Part shown: positions 1 to 4,401 of the stretch, in pieces
How positions within the stretch are numbered: position 1 is the stretch's first letter
How the letters are laid out: each line of letters starts with the position of its first letter
Assembly (NCBI GenBank): GCA_964408165.1
Contig: CAYOYH010000031.1
Span: forward strand, 1 to 8,000
Source of the DNA: CAYOYH01 sp964408165
Lineage (GTDB): Bacteria > Patescibacteriota > Saccharimonadia > Saccharimonadales > CAYOYH01
Direction of reading: 5' to 3'
Length of the DNA: 8,000 bases
Position numbers and translations under genes: made by a program
The notes under the pieces: generated by a model
Seen by the model: the letters and a program-made list of their open reading frames with translations, nothing else
What the model was told of the DNA's origin: nothing
Databases searched by the model: none

Positions 1-324
1 CTTGGCGAAAACGGCAAAGAAGTGCTGGCTGGTATAGTAGTGAATAAAGTAGCGCTCGGCAGTAGCAGTGTAGTCGAGGATGAGGCAACTGATAGTGTTC
101 TCGCCGATCAAATACGGGGCATCATGTCGCGTGCACTAAATGAGGAGCAGCTTGACATTCTTGAGCGCAGGTTTGGGTTTAATGGGCATTCAGCGCAAAC
201 CTTAGAGTCGATAGGCAAGGCGCATGGCATATCGAGTTCAAGTGTCCGCCTCCGCATCATTGGAGCTATCGAAGCTATCAAACCGCAACTGATAACATCT
301 AGAATTTTAGTCGATGCAGAATAG
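1..324 (+). CDS. Sigma-70 region 4-like protein, C-terminal part (5' end outside window)
   Basis: The reading frame is open from base 1, so the gene starts upstream; 107 codons are visible. The last ~75 residues resemble sigma-70 region 4: an acidic linker (VVEDEATDSVL), then LNEEQLDILERRFGF matching the family's LTxREexVLrlRFG helix, then TLESIGKAHGISSSSVRLRIIGAIEAIK matching the helix-turn-helix TLeEIGkxfgVTrERVRqIEakAlrkL. Region 4 normally reads the -35 promoter element. The recognition helix departs from housekeeping sigmas: SSSSVRLRI replaces the usual TRERVRQIE, so the usual charged contacts are missing. The protein may be a divergent or alternative sigma factor, or a regulator built on the same fold. 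rsmD follows after an 11-bp gap, suggesting co-transcription. The fold is fairly clear; the exact identity is unsure because the N-terminal regions are not visible. Confidence 0.6.
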   Translation, partial: LGENGKEVLAGIVVNKVALGSSSVVEDEATDSVLADQIRGIMSRALNEEQLDILERRFGFNGHSAQTLESIGKAHGISSSSVRLRIIGAIEAIKPQLITSRILVDAE

Positions 325-335
325 CTTGTAAGGTC

Positions 336-863
336 ATGAGGATTATCGCTGGAAAATTAAGCGGACGGGAAATCAAAGCGCCAAAAGGTCATAGAACCCA
401 CCCAATGTCAGAGAAAATGCGTGGCGCGTTGTTTAATTCACTGGGCGATGTCAGCGGTTTGGCGGCTCTAGATGCTTACGCCGGTAGTGGCGCCCTGTCT
501 TTTGAGGCGTTGAGCCGTGGGGCTGGTTTCGCGCAGTTGGTGGAGAAAGATTTTAGAGCTTATGAGGTTTGTAAAGAGAACGCCAAGGCGCTTGGCTTGA
601 AGGACGAGGCGAAAATCACTAGGGCAAATGTGTCGAGTTGGTCGGACAGAAATATTGAGCATAAGTTTGATTTAGTGTTGTGCGATCCGCCGTATGACAA
701 GCTGAATCTTGATATTATTTCTAAGCTTTCTCGGCATTTGAAACCAAACGGGCTTATGGTATTATCTACAGCAGGTAGGGAGTCGGCGCCGACCGTTAAT
801 GGAGTTGTTGTGGTGGACAGCCGTATCTACGGAGACGCGGCACTGGCTTTCTACCGTTTTTAG
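336..863 (+). CDS. rsmD: 16S rRNA (guanine(966)-N2)-methyltransferase RsmD
   Basis: This is a 175-residue SAM-dependent rRNA methyltransferase, the usual family length, which makes m2G966 (E. coli numbering) in the small-subunit rRNA. Visible family marks in order: MRIIAGKLSGREI at the N terminus; RTHPMSEKMRGALFN (20-34), the RNA-binding segment usually written RPTxxxvREalFN; SAM motif I DAYAGSG (46-52); acidic residue E70 in LVEKD for the ribose; the catalytic amino-methylase motif DPPY (117-120); and the closing YGDAALAFYRF (165-175). The ATG at 336 sits just after TAAGG (329-333), giving an unusually short Shine-Dalgarno spacing of 2 nt, but the protein start matches the family. The gene follows the sigma-like gene by 11 bp and ends 11 bp before a strong terminator hairpin. 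Confidence 0.95.
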   Translation: MRIIAGKLSGREIKAPKGHRTHPMSEKMRGALFNSLGDVSGLAALDAYAGSGALSFEALSRGAGFAQLVEKDFRAYEVCKENAKALGLKDEAKITRANVSSWSDRNIEHKFDLVLCDPPYDKLNLDIISKLSRHLKPNGLMVLSTAGRESAPTVNGVVVVDSRIYGDAALAFYRF

Positions 864-874
864 GAAGCACTAAC

Positions 875-919
875 GACCGGACTGCCAAGTGGCGAAGCCA
901 CTTGCGCCTCCGGTCTTTT
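875..919 (+). terminator. Two-part Rho-independent terminator after rsmD (P1 hairpin of M1)
   Basis: The outer stem GACCGGA (875-881) pairs with TCCGGTC (909-915). A 4x4 internal loop CTGC/CGCC separates it from the inner stem CAAGTGGC (886-893)/GCCACTTG (897-904), which is closed by a GAA triloop. TTTT follows at 916-919. It should end the sigma-like/rsmD transcript. The same architecture with different stem sequence recurs at 1137-1183, and this hairpin forms the 5' part of the repeated M element. Confidence 0.85.
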
Positions 920-1010
920 CATTTCTGATTGCGTCAAATACTGCGATACTCCGAGAAGTATCATTAATACGTCTCGTGCGTTTCTCGTCTTTTCCTTATC
1001 AGAAAAGAAA
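875..1010 (+). repeat. Structured repeat M, copy M1
   Basis: Three paired parts are seen. P1 is the terminator-like hairpin (875-915). P2 is a long-range stem in which TTTCATTTCTGAT (917-929) pairs with ATCAGAAAAGAAA (998-1010), 12 of 13 positions, with one A-A mismatch. P3 is an internal hairpin: CGAGA (952-956)/TCTCG (972-976), an A-G mismatch, GTAT/ATAC, loop CATTA. A linker resembling GCGTyrAAAACT lies between P2 and P3, and CTCGTyTTyxCCTT lies between P3 and the 3' arm. Copies M2 and M4 keep the fold with different bases. Function is unknown; it may act as an RNA or as hairpin DNA. Confidence 0.75.
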
Positions 1011-1126
1011 TAGAGCTCCCTAAAATAAATAAACTACTCGCGCCTCGCTAGAAAGCAAATCAGTTCTACCTAAAAACTTAGTTTCTCGTCCTTTCCTTAT
1101 CAGAAAAGAAATAGAGCTCCCTAAAA
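981..1126 (+). repeat. 45-bp direct repeats plus an extra M-type 3' arm
   Basis: Bases 981-1025 and 1082-1126 agree at 44 of 45 positions (T/C at 990/1091) and lie 101 bp apart. Each copy carries the P2 3' arm ATCAGAAAAGAAA and the tail GAGCTCCCTAAAA. Between them, at 1047-1059, lies another P2-type 3' arm, GCTAGAAAGCAAA. It is the exact equivalent of the arm in the minus-strand M4 copy near hisS, and it also has a CCTAAAAAC tail. The second 45-bp copy and the 1047 arm have no local 5' half, so they are orphan ends left by duplication, deletion or recombination among M elements. Confidence 0.85.
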
Positions 1127-1136
1127 CTGATTGACC

Positions 1137-1275
1137 AAGTACCTCTGCCAAGATGCAAAGCATCTTGCACCAGGTACTTTTTTCGTTTCTGGCGGCGTTG
1201 AAAACTGTGGTGCTCGAAGCAGTATCATCTATACAGCTCCTTGCGCTCCTCGTTTTCGCCTTGCCAGAAACGAAA
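1137..1275 (+). repeat. Structured repeat M, copy M2 (with terminator-like hairpin)
   Basis: P1: AAGTACCT (1137-1144)/AGGTACTT (1172-1179), internal loop CTGC/CACC, inner stem CAAGATGC (1149-1156)/GCATCTTG (1160-1167), AAA triloop, and a T run at 1178-1183. P2: TTTCGTTTCTGGC (1181-1193)/GCCAGAAACGAAA (1263-1275), a perfect 13 bp. P3: AGC-A-GTAT (1218-1225)/ATAC-A-GCT (1231-1238) with loop CATCT and an A-A mismatch. No gene precedes this terminator-like hairpin, so it is not just an ordinary gene end. The linkers GCGTTGAAAACT and CTCGTTTTCGCCTT are shared with M4, and in diverged form with M1. Confidence 0.78.
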
Positions 1276-1289
1276 TCAATTCAGCCTAA

Positions 1290-1460
1290 AACTTCCGCAC
1301 TTTAGCTCCTCCTCGGTAGCAACTAAATGGTTTGCGTCAGATAATACAGTTTATTTCCCAGCTTCTTTGCTTGCTTGCGATACACATGGCCGTCTGTGCG
1401 GCAAAAAAACGGCTAGGATTAGCTAGTTTCACCAAGCAAGAGTTACAGAAATAAAAAACC
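1290..1460. other. Non-coding stretch with nested inverted repeats
   Basis: I see no convincing gene here. CTTGCTTG (1370-1377) can pair with CAAGCAAG (1433-1440), enclosing GCCGT (1389-1393)/ACGGC (1409-1413) and an A7 run. The open frame across 1241-1426 has a TTG start, no ribosome binding site, and overlaps the M2 repeat, so it is not called. Confidence 0.4.
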
Positions 1461-1495
1461 AAAAGGAGGTCATTATAAATAAAAGTTATAATGAC
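1461..1495 (+). promoter_or_regulatory. Orphan strong Shine-Dalgarno with adjoining hairpin
   Basis: AAAAGGAGGT (1461-1470) is a near-perfect anti-SD complement. It overlaps a hairpin in which GTCATTATAA (1469-1478) pairs with TTATAATGAC (1486-1495) around a 7-nt loop. No gene of normal size begins at the right distance. The nearby ATG codons at 1491 and 1498 open only 10- and 12-codon frames. It could be a leader-peptide site, a fossil 5' end of a lost gene, or a structured leader for the ORF at 1666. Confidence 0.4.
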
Positions 1496-1554
1496 ATATG
1501 TTGTATCACTTTTTGTTGGGTAAAATAGTACAGTGAAAGTGAAGTTATAGTGAA

Positions 1555-1608
1555 GCGGTATAATTTTCTTGACAGGAGGGCGGTATTCTTGACAAGAAGG
1601 AGTATAAT
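1555..1608 (+). promoter_or_regulatory. Repeated promoter-like region upstream of the 61-aa ORF
   Basis: TATAAT boxes lie at 1559-1564 and 1603-1608, and TTGACA boxes at 1569-1574 and 1589-1594, arranged as imperfect tandem units of the form GCGGTATxxTTCTTGACArGAGG. Neither TTGACA sits 17 bp before a TATAAT (spacings are 28 and 8), so this is not a textbook promoter. The second unit contains the perfect palindrome TTCTTG-A-CAAGAA (1586-1598), a possible operator. The most likely -10 for the ORF at 1666 is 1603-1608, giving a leader of about 50 nt. Confidence 0.5.
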
Positions 1609-1665
1609 GGAAGTGTAAATAATCGCAGGGGCAAGAACCTCGTTATGATACGAAAAGGAGAGATT

Positions 1666-1851
1666 ATGGGAATTAACCCCGAGCTGGGCACAGAAGATAT
1701 GACCGATGGCAATCACCCAGATAGAGGTGCTTTGAACGCAACCCCTGATAACTTAGCAGGGCAAGACGAGGCAAAAGTGCTTAGAGAAATGACGCCAGAA
1801 GAATGTGTGGCGTTCGTGGGTAAGGCGGGCATAAGAGGATTATTTAGGTAG
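1666..1851 (+). CDS. Small acidic protein of unknown function (61 aa)
   Basis: I do not recognise this protein. The start chosen is ATG 1666, because AAAGGAGAG (about 1654-1662) stands directly before it; the in-frame ATG at 1645 would place that ribosome binding site inside the gene. The product is 61 residues, soluble-looking, without a signal peptide or membrane segment. The first half is polar and acidic (MGINPELGTEDMTDGNHPD) and probably disordered. The second half (EAKVLREMTPEECVAFVGKAGIRGLFR) could form one or two helices ending in a basic tail. A TATAAT box lies 58 bp upstream and the good ribosome binding site supports expression. It stands alone between non-coding stretches, and the tRNA-Leu terminator region follows on the opposite strand. 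The gene call is moderately sure; the function is unknown. Confidence 0.6.
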   Translation: MGINPELGTEDMTDGNHPDRGALNATPDNLAGQDEAKVLREMTPEECVAFVGKAGIRGLFR

Positions 1852-1894
1852 GCTGCAACCCTGGACTAGCAATTTCAGCAAGCAAACTTTTTGA

Positions 1895-1938
1895 TACCAA
1901 ATACAAAACCCGTCTTTCGACGGGCATTATATTTGGTA
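1895..1938 (-). terminator. Terminator read on the minus strand, probably original to tRNA-Leu
   Basis: On the minus strand CCCGTC-GAAA-GACGGG (1909-1924) is followed by TTTT (complement of 1905-1908). An outer perfect 9-bp inverted repeat TACCAAATA (1895-1903)/TATTTGGTA (1930-1938) brackets it. The outer right arm overlaps the copied tRNA-Leu 3' end at 1933-1954. The simplest reading is that this terminator once lay directly after tRNA-Leu and was displaced when about 383 bp came in between. On the plus strand the same stem could also stop the 1666 ORF transcript, though no T run follows on that side. Confidence 0.75.
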
Positions 1939-1954
1939 CCGGAGAAAGGACTCG
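1933..1954 (-). repeat. Copy of the tRNA-Leu 3' end (candidate att half-site)
   Basis: These 22 bp are identical to 2316-2337 in the same orientation. They correspond to the T-loop 3' part, T-stem, acceptor 3' strand, discriminator, CCA and one following A of tRNA-Leu(UAG). Identity stops abruptly after base 1954, where the copy lacks a matching T-stem 5' strand, so it is not a second tRNA. Duplication of a tRNA 3' end is the usual footprint of tyrosine-recombinase integration. Confidence 0.7.
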
Positions 1955-1956
1955 CC

Positions 1957-2126
1957 CACATTCCGCGGGCCCGAAATTACATCTTTGAAAACATAGTTTT
2001 CAAGAGTAAGTTTCCTTGAGACATGCCACCAGCATGTCTCACACGTTCCGCGGGCCCAAAACTTCACTATTGAAAACAAGTTTTCATCGGAAGATTTCCT
2101 TGCGAAAAGCTCCCAGCATTTCTGCC
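1957..2126. repeat. 85-bp tandem repeats with paired hairpins
   Basis: Two diverged units begin at 1957 and 2042. Each holds TTCCGCGGGCCC (1961-1972; 2046-2057), a TGAAAAC/GTTTTCA hairpin (1985-2003; 2071-2086), a TTTCCTTG motif and a hairpin with a five-base pyrimidine-rich loop. In unit 1 that hairpin is TGAGACATGC-CACCA-GCATGTCTCA (2017-2041), a perfect stem. In unit 2 it is GCGAAAAGC-TCCCA-GCATTTCTGC (2102-2125), imperfect. A third copy of the last hairpin stands at 2206-2232. Nothing here looks coding. Confidence 0.7.
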
Positions 2127-2282
2127 ACGGTCTTACTCGCTACAAAGTAGCGAATCAGCCGTCGCCACACCTCGCATCGGGCGTTAACACGCGCCGGTGC
2201 TCCGGCCTTGCGAAATGCTCCCAGCATTTCTCACCTCAACGCCTGGGGTTCAGGTTCAAATCAATTTTCTCGGGTATAAAGC
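2127..2282. other. Non-coding segment between the tRNA-Leu att-like repeats
   Basis: It contains TCGCTAC-AAA-GTAGCGA (2137-2153), a tight 7-bp triloop hairpin; a GC-rich stretch (2165-2205); and the third CCTTG hairpin GCGAAATGC-TCCCA-GCATTTCTC (2210-2232). GGTTCAAATC (2253-2262) looks like a tRNA T-loop but has no stem. No open frame is credible. Confidence 0.5.
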
Positions 2283-2313
2283 AAAAATAGCTCACGAAGT
2301 GTGAACTATTTCA
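2283..2313 (-). terminator. Terminator hairpin immediately after tRNA-Leu
   Basis: On the minus strand AAATAGTTCAC pairs with GTGAGCTATTT (11 bp, one G-T) around an ACTTC loop, and the T run ends the stem. It starts three bases after the tRNA CCA. It seems to have replaced the displaced terminator at 1895-1938. The run GTGTGAACTATTTC inside it recurs at about 4538-4551, downstream of the Fic gene. Confidence 0.6.
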
Positions 2314-2315
2314 GC

Positions 2316-2337
2316 TTGGTACCGGAGAAAGGACTCG
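2316..2337 (-). repeat. tRNA-Leu 3' end, second copy of the 22-bp att-like repeat
   Basis: Identical to 1933-1954 and part of the intact tRNA gene. The distance between copy starts is 383 bp. Because the tRNA is read leftwards, an element inserted at its 3' end would occupy the bases between the two copies. Confidence 0.7.
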
Positions 2338-2402
2338 AACCTTCACGCCACAAGGGCACTAGGTCCTAAACCTAGCGTGTCTACCAATTCCACCACTCCG
2401 GC
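2317..2402 (-). tRNA. tRNA-Leu (anticodon UAG)
   Basis: Read on the minus strand: acceptor GCCGGAG pairs with CTCCGGT (first pair G-U), a D-arm with GGTAGA, anticodon stem CTAGG/CCTAG around loop TTTAGGA (anticodon TAG, reading CUA and related Leu codons), a long class II variable arm (TGCCCTTGTGGCGTG), T-arm GAAGG-TTCGAGT-CCTTT, discriminator A and an encoded CCA. The length of 86 nt and the long variable arm fit tRNA-Leu. Its 3' end is duplicated at 1933-1954, marking it as an integration target. Confidence 0.95.
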
Positions 2403-2505
2403 TGGTACGGCAATATGATAATGATTTTATCCACTAATTGCTAGACTGGATTTCCTTCAGAGAACAGATGACGGCTTTAATGACTTGTGAGACACTGTAC
2501 TAAGC

Positions 2506-2997
2506 ATGAGAAGTATATTTGAATTCATCAAACGAACAGTGCTGAAAATTCTTCGAGCAATCTTCTTGGTTGAGAAGCCGACAGAGACAAGCACATACCA
2601 TTATCAACAAAAAGAATTTCTGGTTACCTACGTCGAAAATGATTTTTTCAAAGTTCTAGTTAAAGCTGTAGGAAATAAGTACTATGTATTTCCTCAGATT
2701 CATTTGTCATCTATAGTGGATCATAAAGTTCCGAATGGGCAGTCCTGGCAGGGTGCATTGAGTAAAATCCAGAGAAAATCAGTAGACTATGTGCTTTGCG
2801 AAAAGGAGCAGCTGAGAGCCGTGCTGGCGATAGAGCTTGACGATAAAACCCACAACAGGGCAGACAGAGTAGCGAGAGACGAATTTGTAGAACGTGTTTT
2901 AGGAGAGGCGAAAGTACCGTTAGTAATATTTCGTAACTACAAAACTCTATCCGCAACAGATGTAGAACAGAAAATAGTTGAAGCGCTAGAAATTTGA
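2506..2997 (+). CDS. DUF2726 family nuclease-like protein
   Basis: The product is 163 residues. From residue 38 on it matches the DUF2726 pattern known from many bacteria: FLVTYVENDFFKVLVKAVGNKYYVFPQIHLSSI, then KIQRKSVDYVLCEKEQLRAVLAIELDDKTHNRADRVARDEFVERVLGEAKVPLVIF. The family is thought to have the PD-(D/E)XK or Vsr-like nuclease fold. Candidate active-site residues are E44, D94, E110, D112 and perhaps K114/H116 in IELDDKTH. The N terminus (IFEFIKRTVLKILRAIFLV) is hydrophobic and basic, either a membrane anchor or an amphipathic helix. The substrate is unknown; a DNA repair or defence role is only suggested by the fold. The start is uncertain: no Shine-Dalgarno is visible before ATG 2506, and TACTAA (2498-2503) lies too near to serve as its -10. 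It stands beside the tRNA-Leu integration site. Confidence 0.8.
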   Translation: MRSIFEFIKRTVLKILRAIFLVEKPTETSTYHYQQKEFLVTYVENDFFKVLVKAVGNKYYVFPQIHLSSIVDHKVPNGQSWQGALSKIQRKSVDYVLCEKEQLRAVLAIELDDKTHNRADRVARDEFVERVLGEAKVPLVIFRNYKTLSATDVEQKIVEALEI

Positions 2998-2998
2998 G

Positions 2999-3045
2999 CC
3001 GCGCTAAAGGGTGTAGGCCACCGCGGAACGTAAGCAAGTCCTTCC
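2999..3045 (+). other. Hairpin after the DUF2726 gene and inverted copy of the att-flank motif
   Basis: CCGCG (2999-3003) can pair with CGCGG (3022-3026), with GGTG/CACC as an alternative inner pairing. The T-rich stretch lies about 25 bases further on, so termination is doubtful. Bases 3021-3041, read on the minus strand, match 1948-1968 at 17 of 21 positions, ending in the common motif TTCCGCGG. Confidence 0.45.
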
Positions 3046-3141
3046 CCTTCATTTTTTGTAGCTACATTTAGCTGTAGAATCATTGTTGTGCGACATCCAT
3101 GAAGTAATAACAGATTAAAATGTAATTGATACTAGCTAAAC

Positions 3142-3237
3142 TATAATAAGAAAATAGTTGCTGTTAACTAGGTATAATAAGAATTGTTCTTATATTACTT
3201 AAAGCTTGTAAAGTATAATAAGAGTGTATATAATAAT
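3142..3237 (+). promoter_or_regulatory. Fic gene promoter and repeated TATAATAAG boxes
   Basis: TTGTAA (3206-3211), a 17-bp spacer and TATAAT (3229-3234) form a good sigma-70-type promoter with a predicted start near 3241. TATAATAAG occurs at 3142, 3173 and 3214, with a related TATAATAAT at 3229. The first three are 31 and 41 bp apart, close to whole helical turns. An inverted repeat ATAAGAA-TTG-TTCTTAT (3177-3193) overlaps the second box. These look like operator sites, possibly for the Fic protein's own winged helix. Confidence 0.6.
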
Positions 3238-3261
3238 CTCCATAACTGAGGTAAGCTAGAT

Positions 3262-4401
3262 ATGAGAAGTGGCGTGTACATAAGACAACCTGAAGGATTT
3301 AAAGCGTTTAATCCCAACTCTTTACCCCCAACCCCTCCGCTTGATATTGATAAGGAAATGCTTGATCTAAATTCAAGAGCTGATATCGCCATCGGTCGCC
3401 TAGACAGTCTTGGGGATTTTATACCTAACGCTGATCTGTTTGTATTTATGTATGTCCGCAAGGAAGCAGTAATATCAAGTCAGATCGAAGGCACTCAAGC
3501 CACACTTGTAGATGTACTAGATTTTGAAGCAGGCAACATAGATTCTGAAGAGCTCTCTGATGTCGATGAGGTAGTAAATTATGTCAATGCATTGAACTAC
3601 GGACTCGACGAGATTACAAAGTCAGATGGTCTTCCTTTGAGCTTGAGGTTAATTAGAAATATTCACAAGAGGTTGTTGTCTGGAGTAAGAGGGCAAAATC
3701 GGACGCCAGGGTTATTTAGAACATCTCAAAATTGGATTGGTGGGACTATGCCTAGCAATGCAACATATGTTCCTCCCGCCGTGCATGACATGCAGCCTGC
3801 GCTGGACAGTTTCGAAATGTATATGAGAGATTATAAAGAGCTGCCACCCCTGATCAGAACAGCCCTTCTGCACAGTCAGTTTGAAACTGTACATCCGTTC
3901 GTAGATGGTAACGGAAGGGTGGGTCGTTTATTGATTACTTTCTACCTATGTCACGAAGGGACTCTAAAAAAACCACTTCTATATTTATCCTTCTTTTTGA
4001 AGAAAAATCAGCAGGAATATTACGATTTACTCCAGGCAGTCCGAGACGCTAGTGATTACGAAGGTTGGGTAAAGTTTTTCTTAAGAGGTGTCATTGAAAC
4101 TGCAGACGAAGCCGTAAACACTGCAAAATCTATTATCAAATTACGTGAAAAAGATAGAGGAAAAATGACAAGCTTGGGCAGAGGTATGCCCAAGGGAATA
4201 CTGTTGCTTAACCAACTTTATACATATCCTACTGTAACGATTGCAACTGTAGCGAGATTTACGTCTCTAACACCAAAGTCTGCTAGCAATTTAATATCAA
4301 GATTCGTAGAACTTGGTATCCTTGAAGAAGTGACTGGTAAAAAAAGGAATAGAAGATACAGGTACACCAAGTACGTGAACCTGCTAGTAGCTACTCGTTA
4401 G
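3262..4401 (+). CDS. Fic family protein adenylyltransferase, class II, with C-terminal winged helix
   Basis: The product is 379 residues. Fic enzymes transfer AMP (or another nucleotide group) from NTP to hydroxyl side chains of target proteins. In order: a Fic_N region (about 1-85) with the inhibitory motif S72-SQI-E76-G77, which marks class II self-inhibited Fic proteins; the flap region GLFRTSQNWIGG...ATYVPP (150-172), which docks target peptides; the full catalytic motif HPFVDGNGRVGR (211-222), with H211 as general base and the GNGR anion hole; then a winged-helix-like region (about 310-370, LYTYPTVTIATVARFTSLTPKSASNLISRFVELGILEEV). All key residues are present, so it should be active when the inhibitory Glu is relieved. 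Length and domain order match Shewanella SoFic-type proteins. GAGGT (3248-3252) lies 9 nt before ATG 3262. It appears monocistronic; no antitoxin gene is visible next to it. AT-rich codon use suggests transfer. Confidence 0.93.
   Translation: MRSGVYIRQPEGFKAFNPNSLPPTPPLDIDKEMLDLNSRADIAIGRLDSLGDFIPNADLFVFMYVRKEAVISSQIEGTQATLVDVLDFEAGNIDSEELSDVDEVVNYVNALNYGLDEITKSDGLPLSLRLIRNIHKRLLSGVRGQNRTPGLFRTSQNWIGGTMPSNATYVPPAVHDMQPALDSFEMYMRDYKELPPLIRTALLHSQFETVHPFVDGNGRVGRLLITFYLCHEGTLKKPLLYLSFFLKKNQQEYYDLLQAVRDASDYEGWVKFFLRGVIETADEAVNTAKSIIKLREKDRGKMTSLGRGMPKGILLLNQLYTYPTVTIATVARFTSLTPKSASNLISRFVELGILEEVTGKKRNRRYRYTKYVNLLVATR

Noticed and set aside
875..1275. Similar peptides from the minus strand of M1 and M2 (INDTSRSIAVFDAIRNEK and IDDTASSTTVFNAARNEK)
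   Set aside because: The frames contain stops and no start, and the likeness follows from shared DNA. Paired stem changes explain the conservation better than coding.
875..1275. Integron attC sites
   Set aside because: The M elements lack the RYYYAAC/GTTRRRY core sites at their ends, and no cassette genes or integrase lie between them.
1241..1426. 61-codon open frame on the plus strand
   Set aside because: It starts at TTG without a ribosome binding site, runs through the M2 repeat arm, and its serine-rich, low-complexity product looks random.
1957..2232. CRISPR array
   Set aside because: Only two to three diverged units of 85 bp with no unique spacers of even length.
2240..2265. Second tRNA suggested by GGTTCAAATC
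   Set aside because: No T-stem, anticodon arm or acceptor can be formed around it.
1955..2316. tmRNA, RNase P or other known housekeeping RNA
   Set aside because: None of the conserved core motifs of these RNAs is visible on either strand, and the interval is made of tandem repeats.
2711..3052. 113-codon minus-strand open frame
   Set aside because: It is the antisense shadow of the DUF2726 gene, with no ribosome binding site and a composition set by the opposite strand.
3262..4401. Fic-type toxin with a separate antitoxin gene
   Set aside because: No small antitoxin gene lies beside it, and the inhibitory motif is within the same protein (class II).
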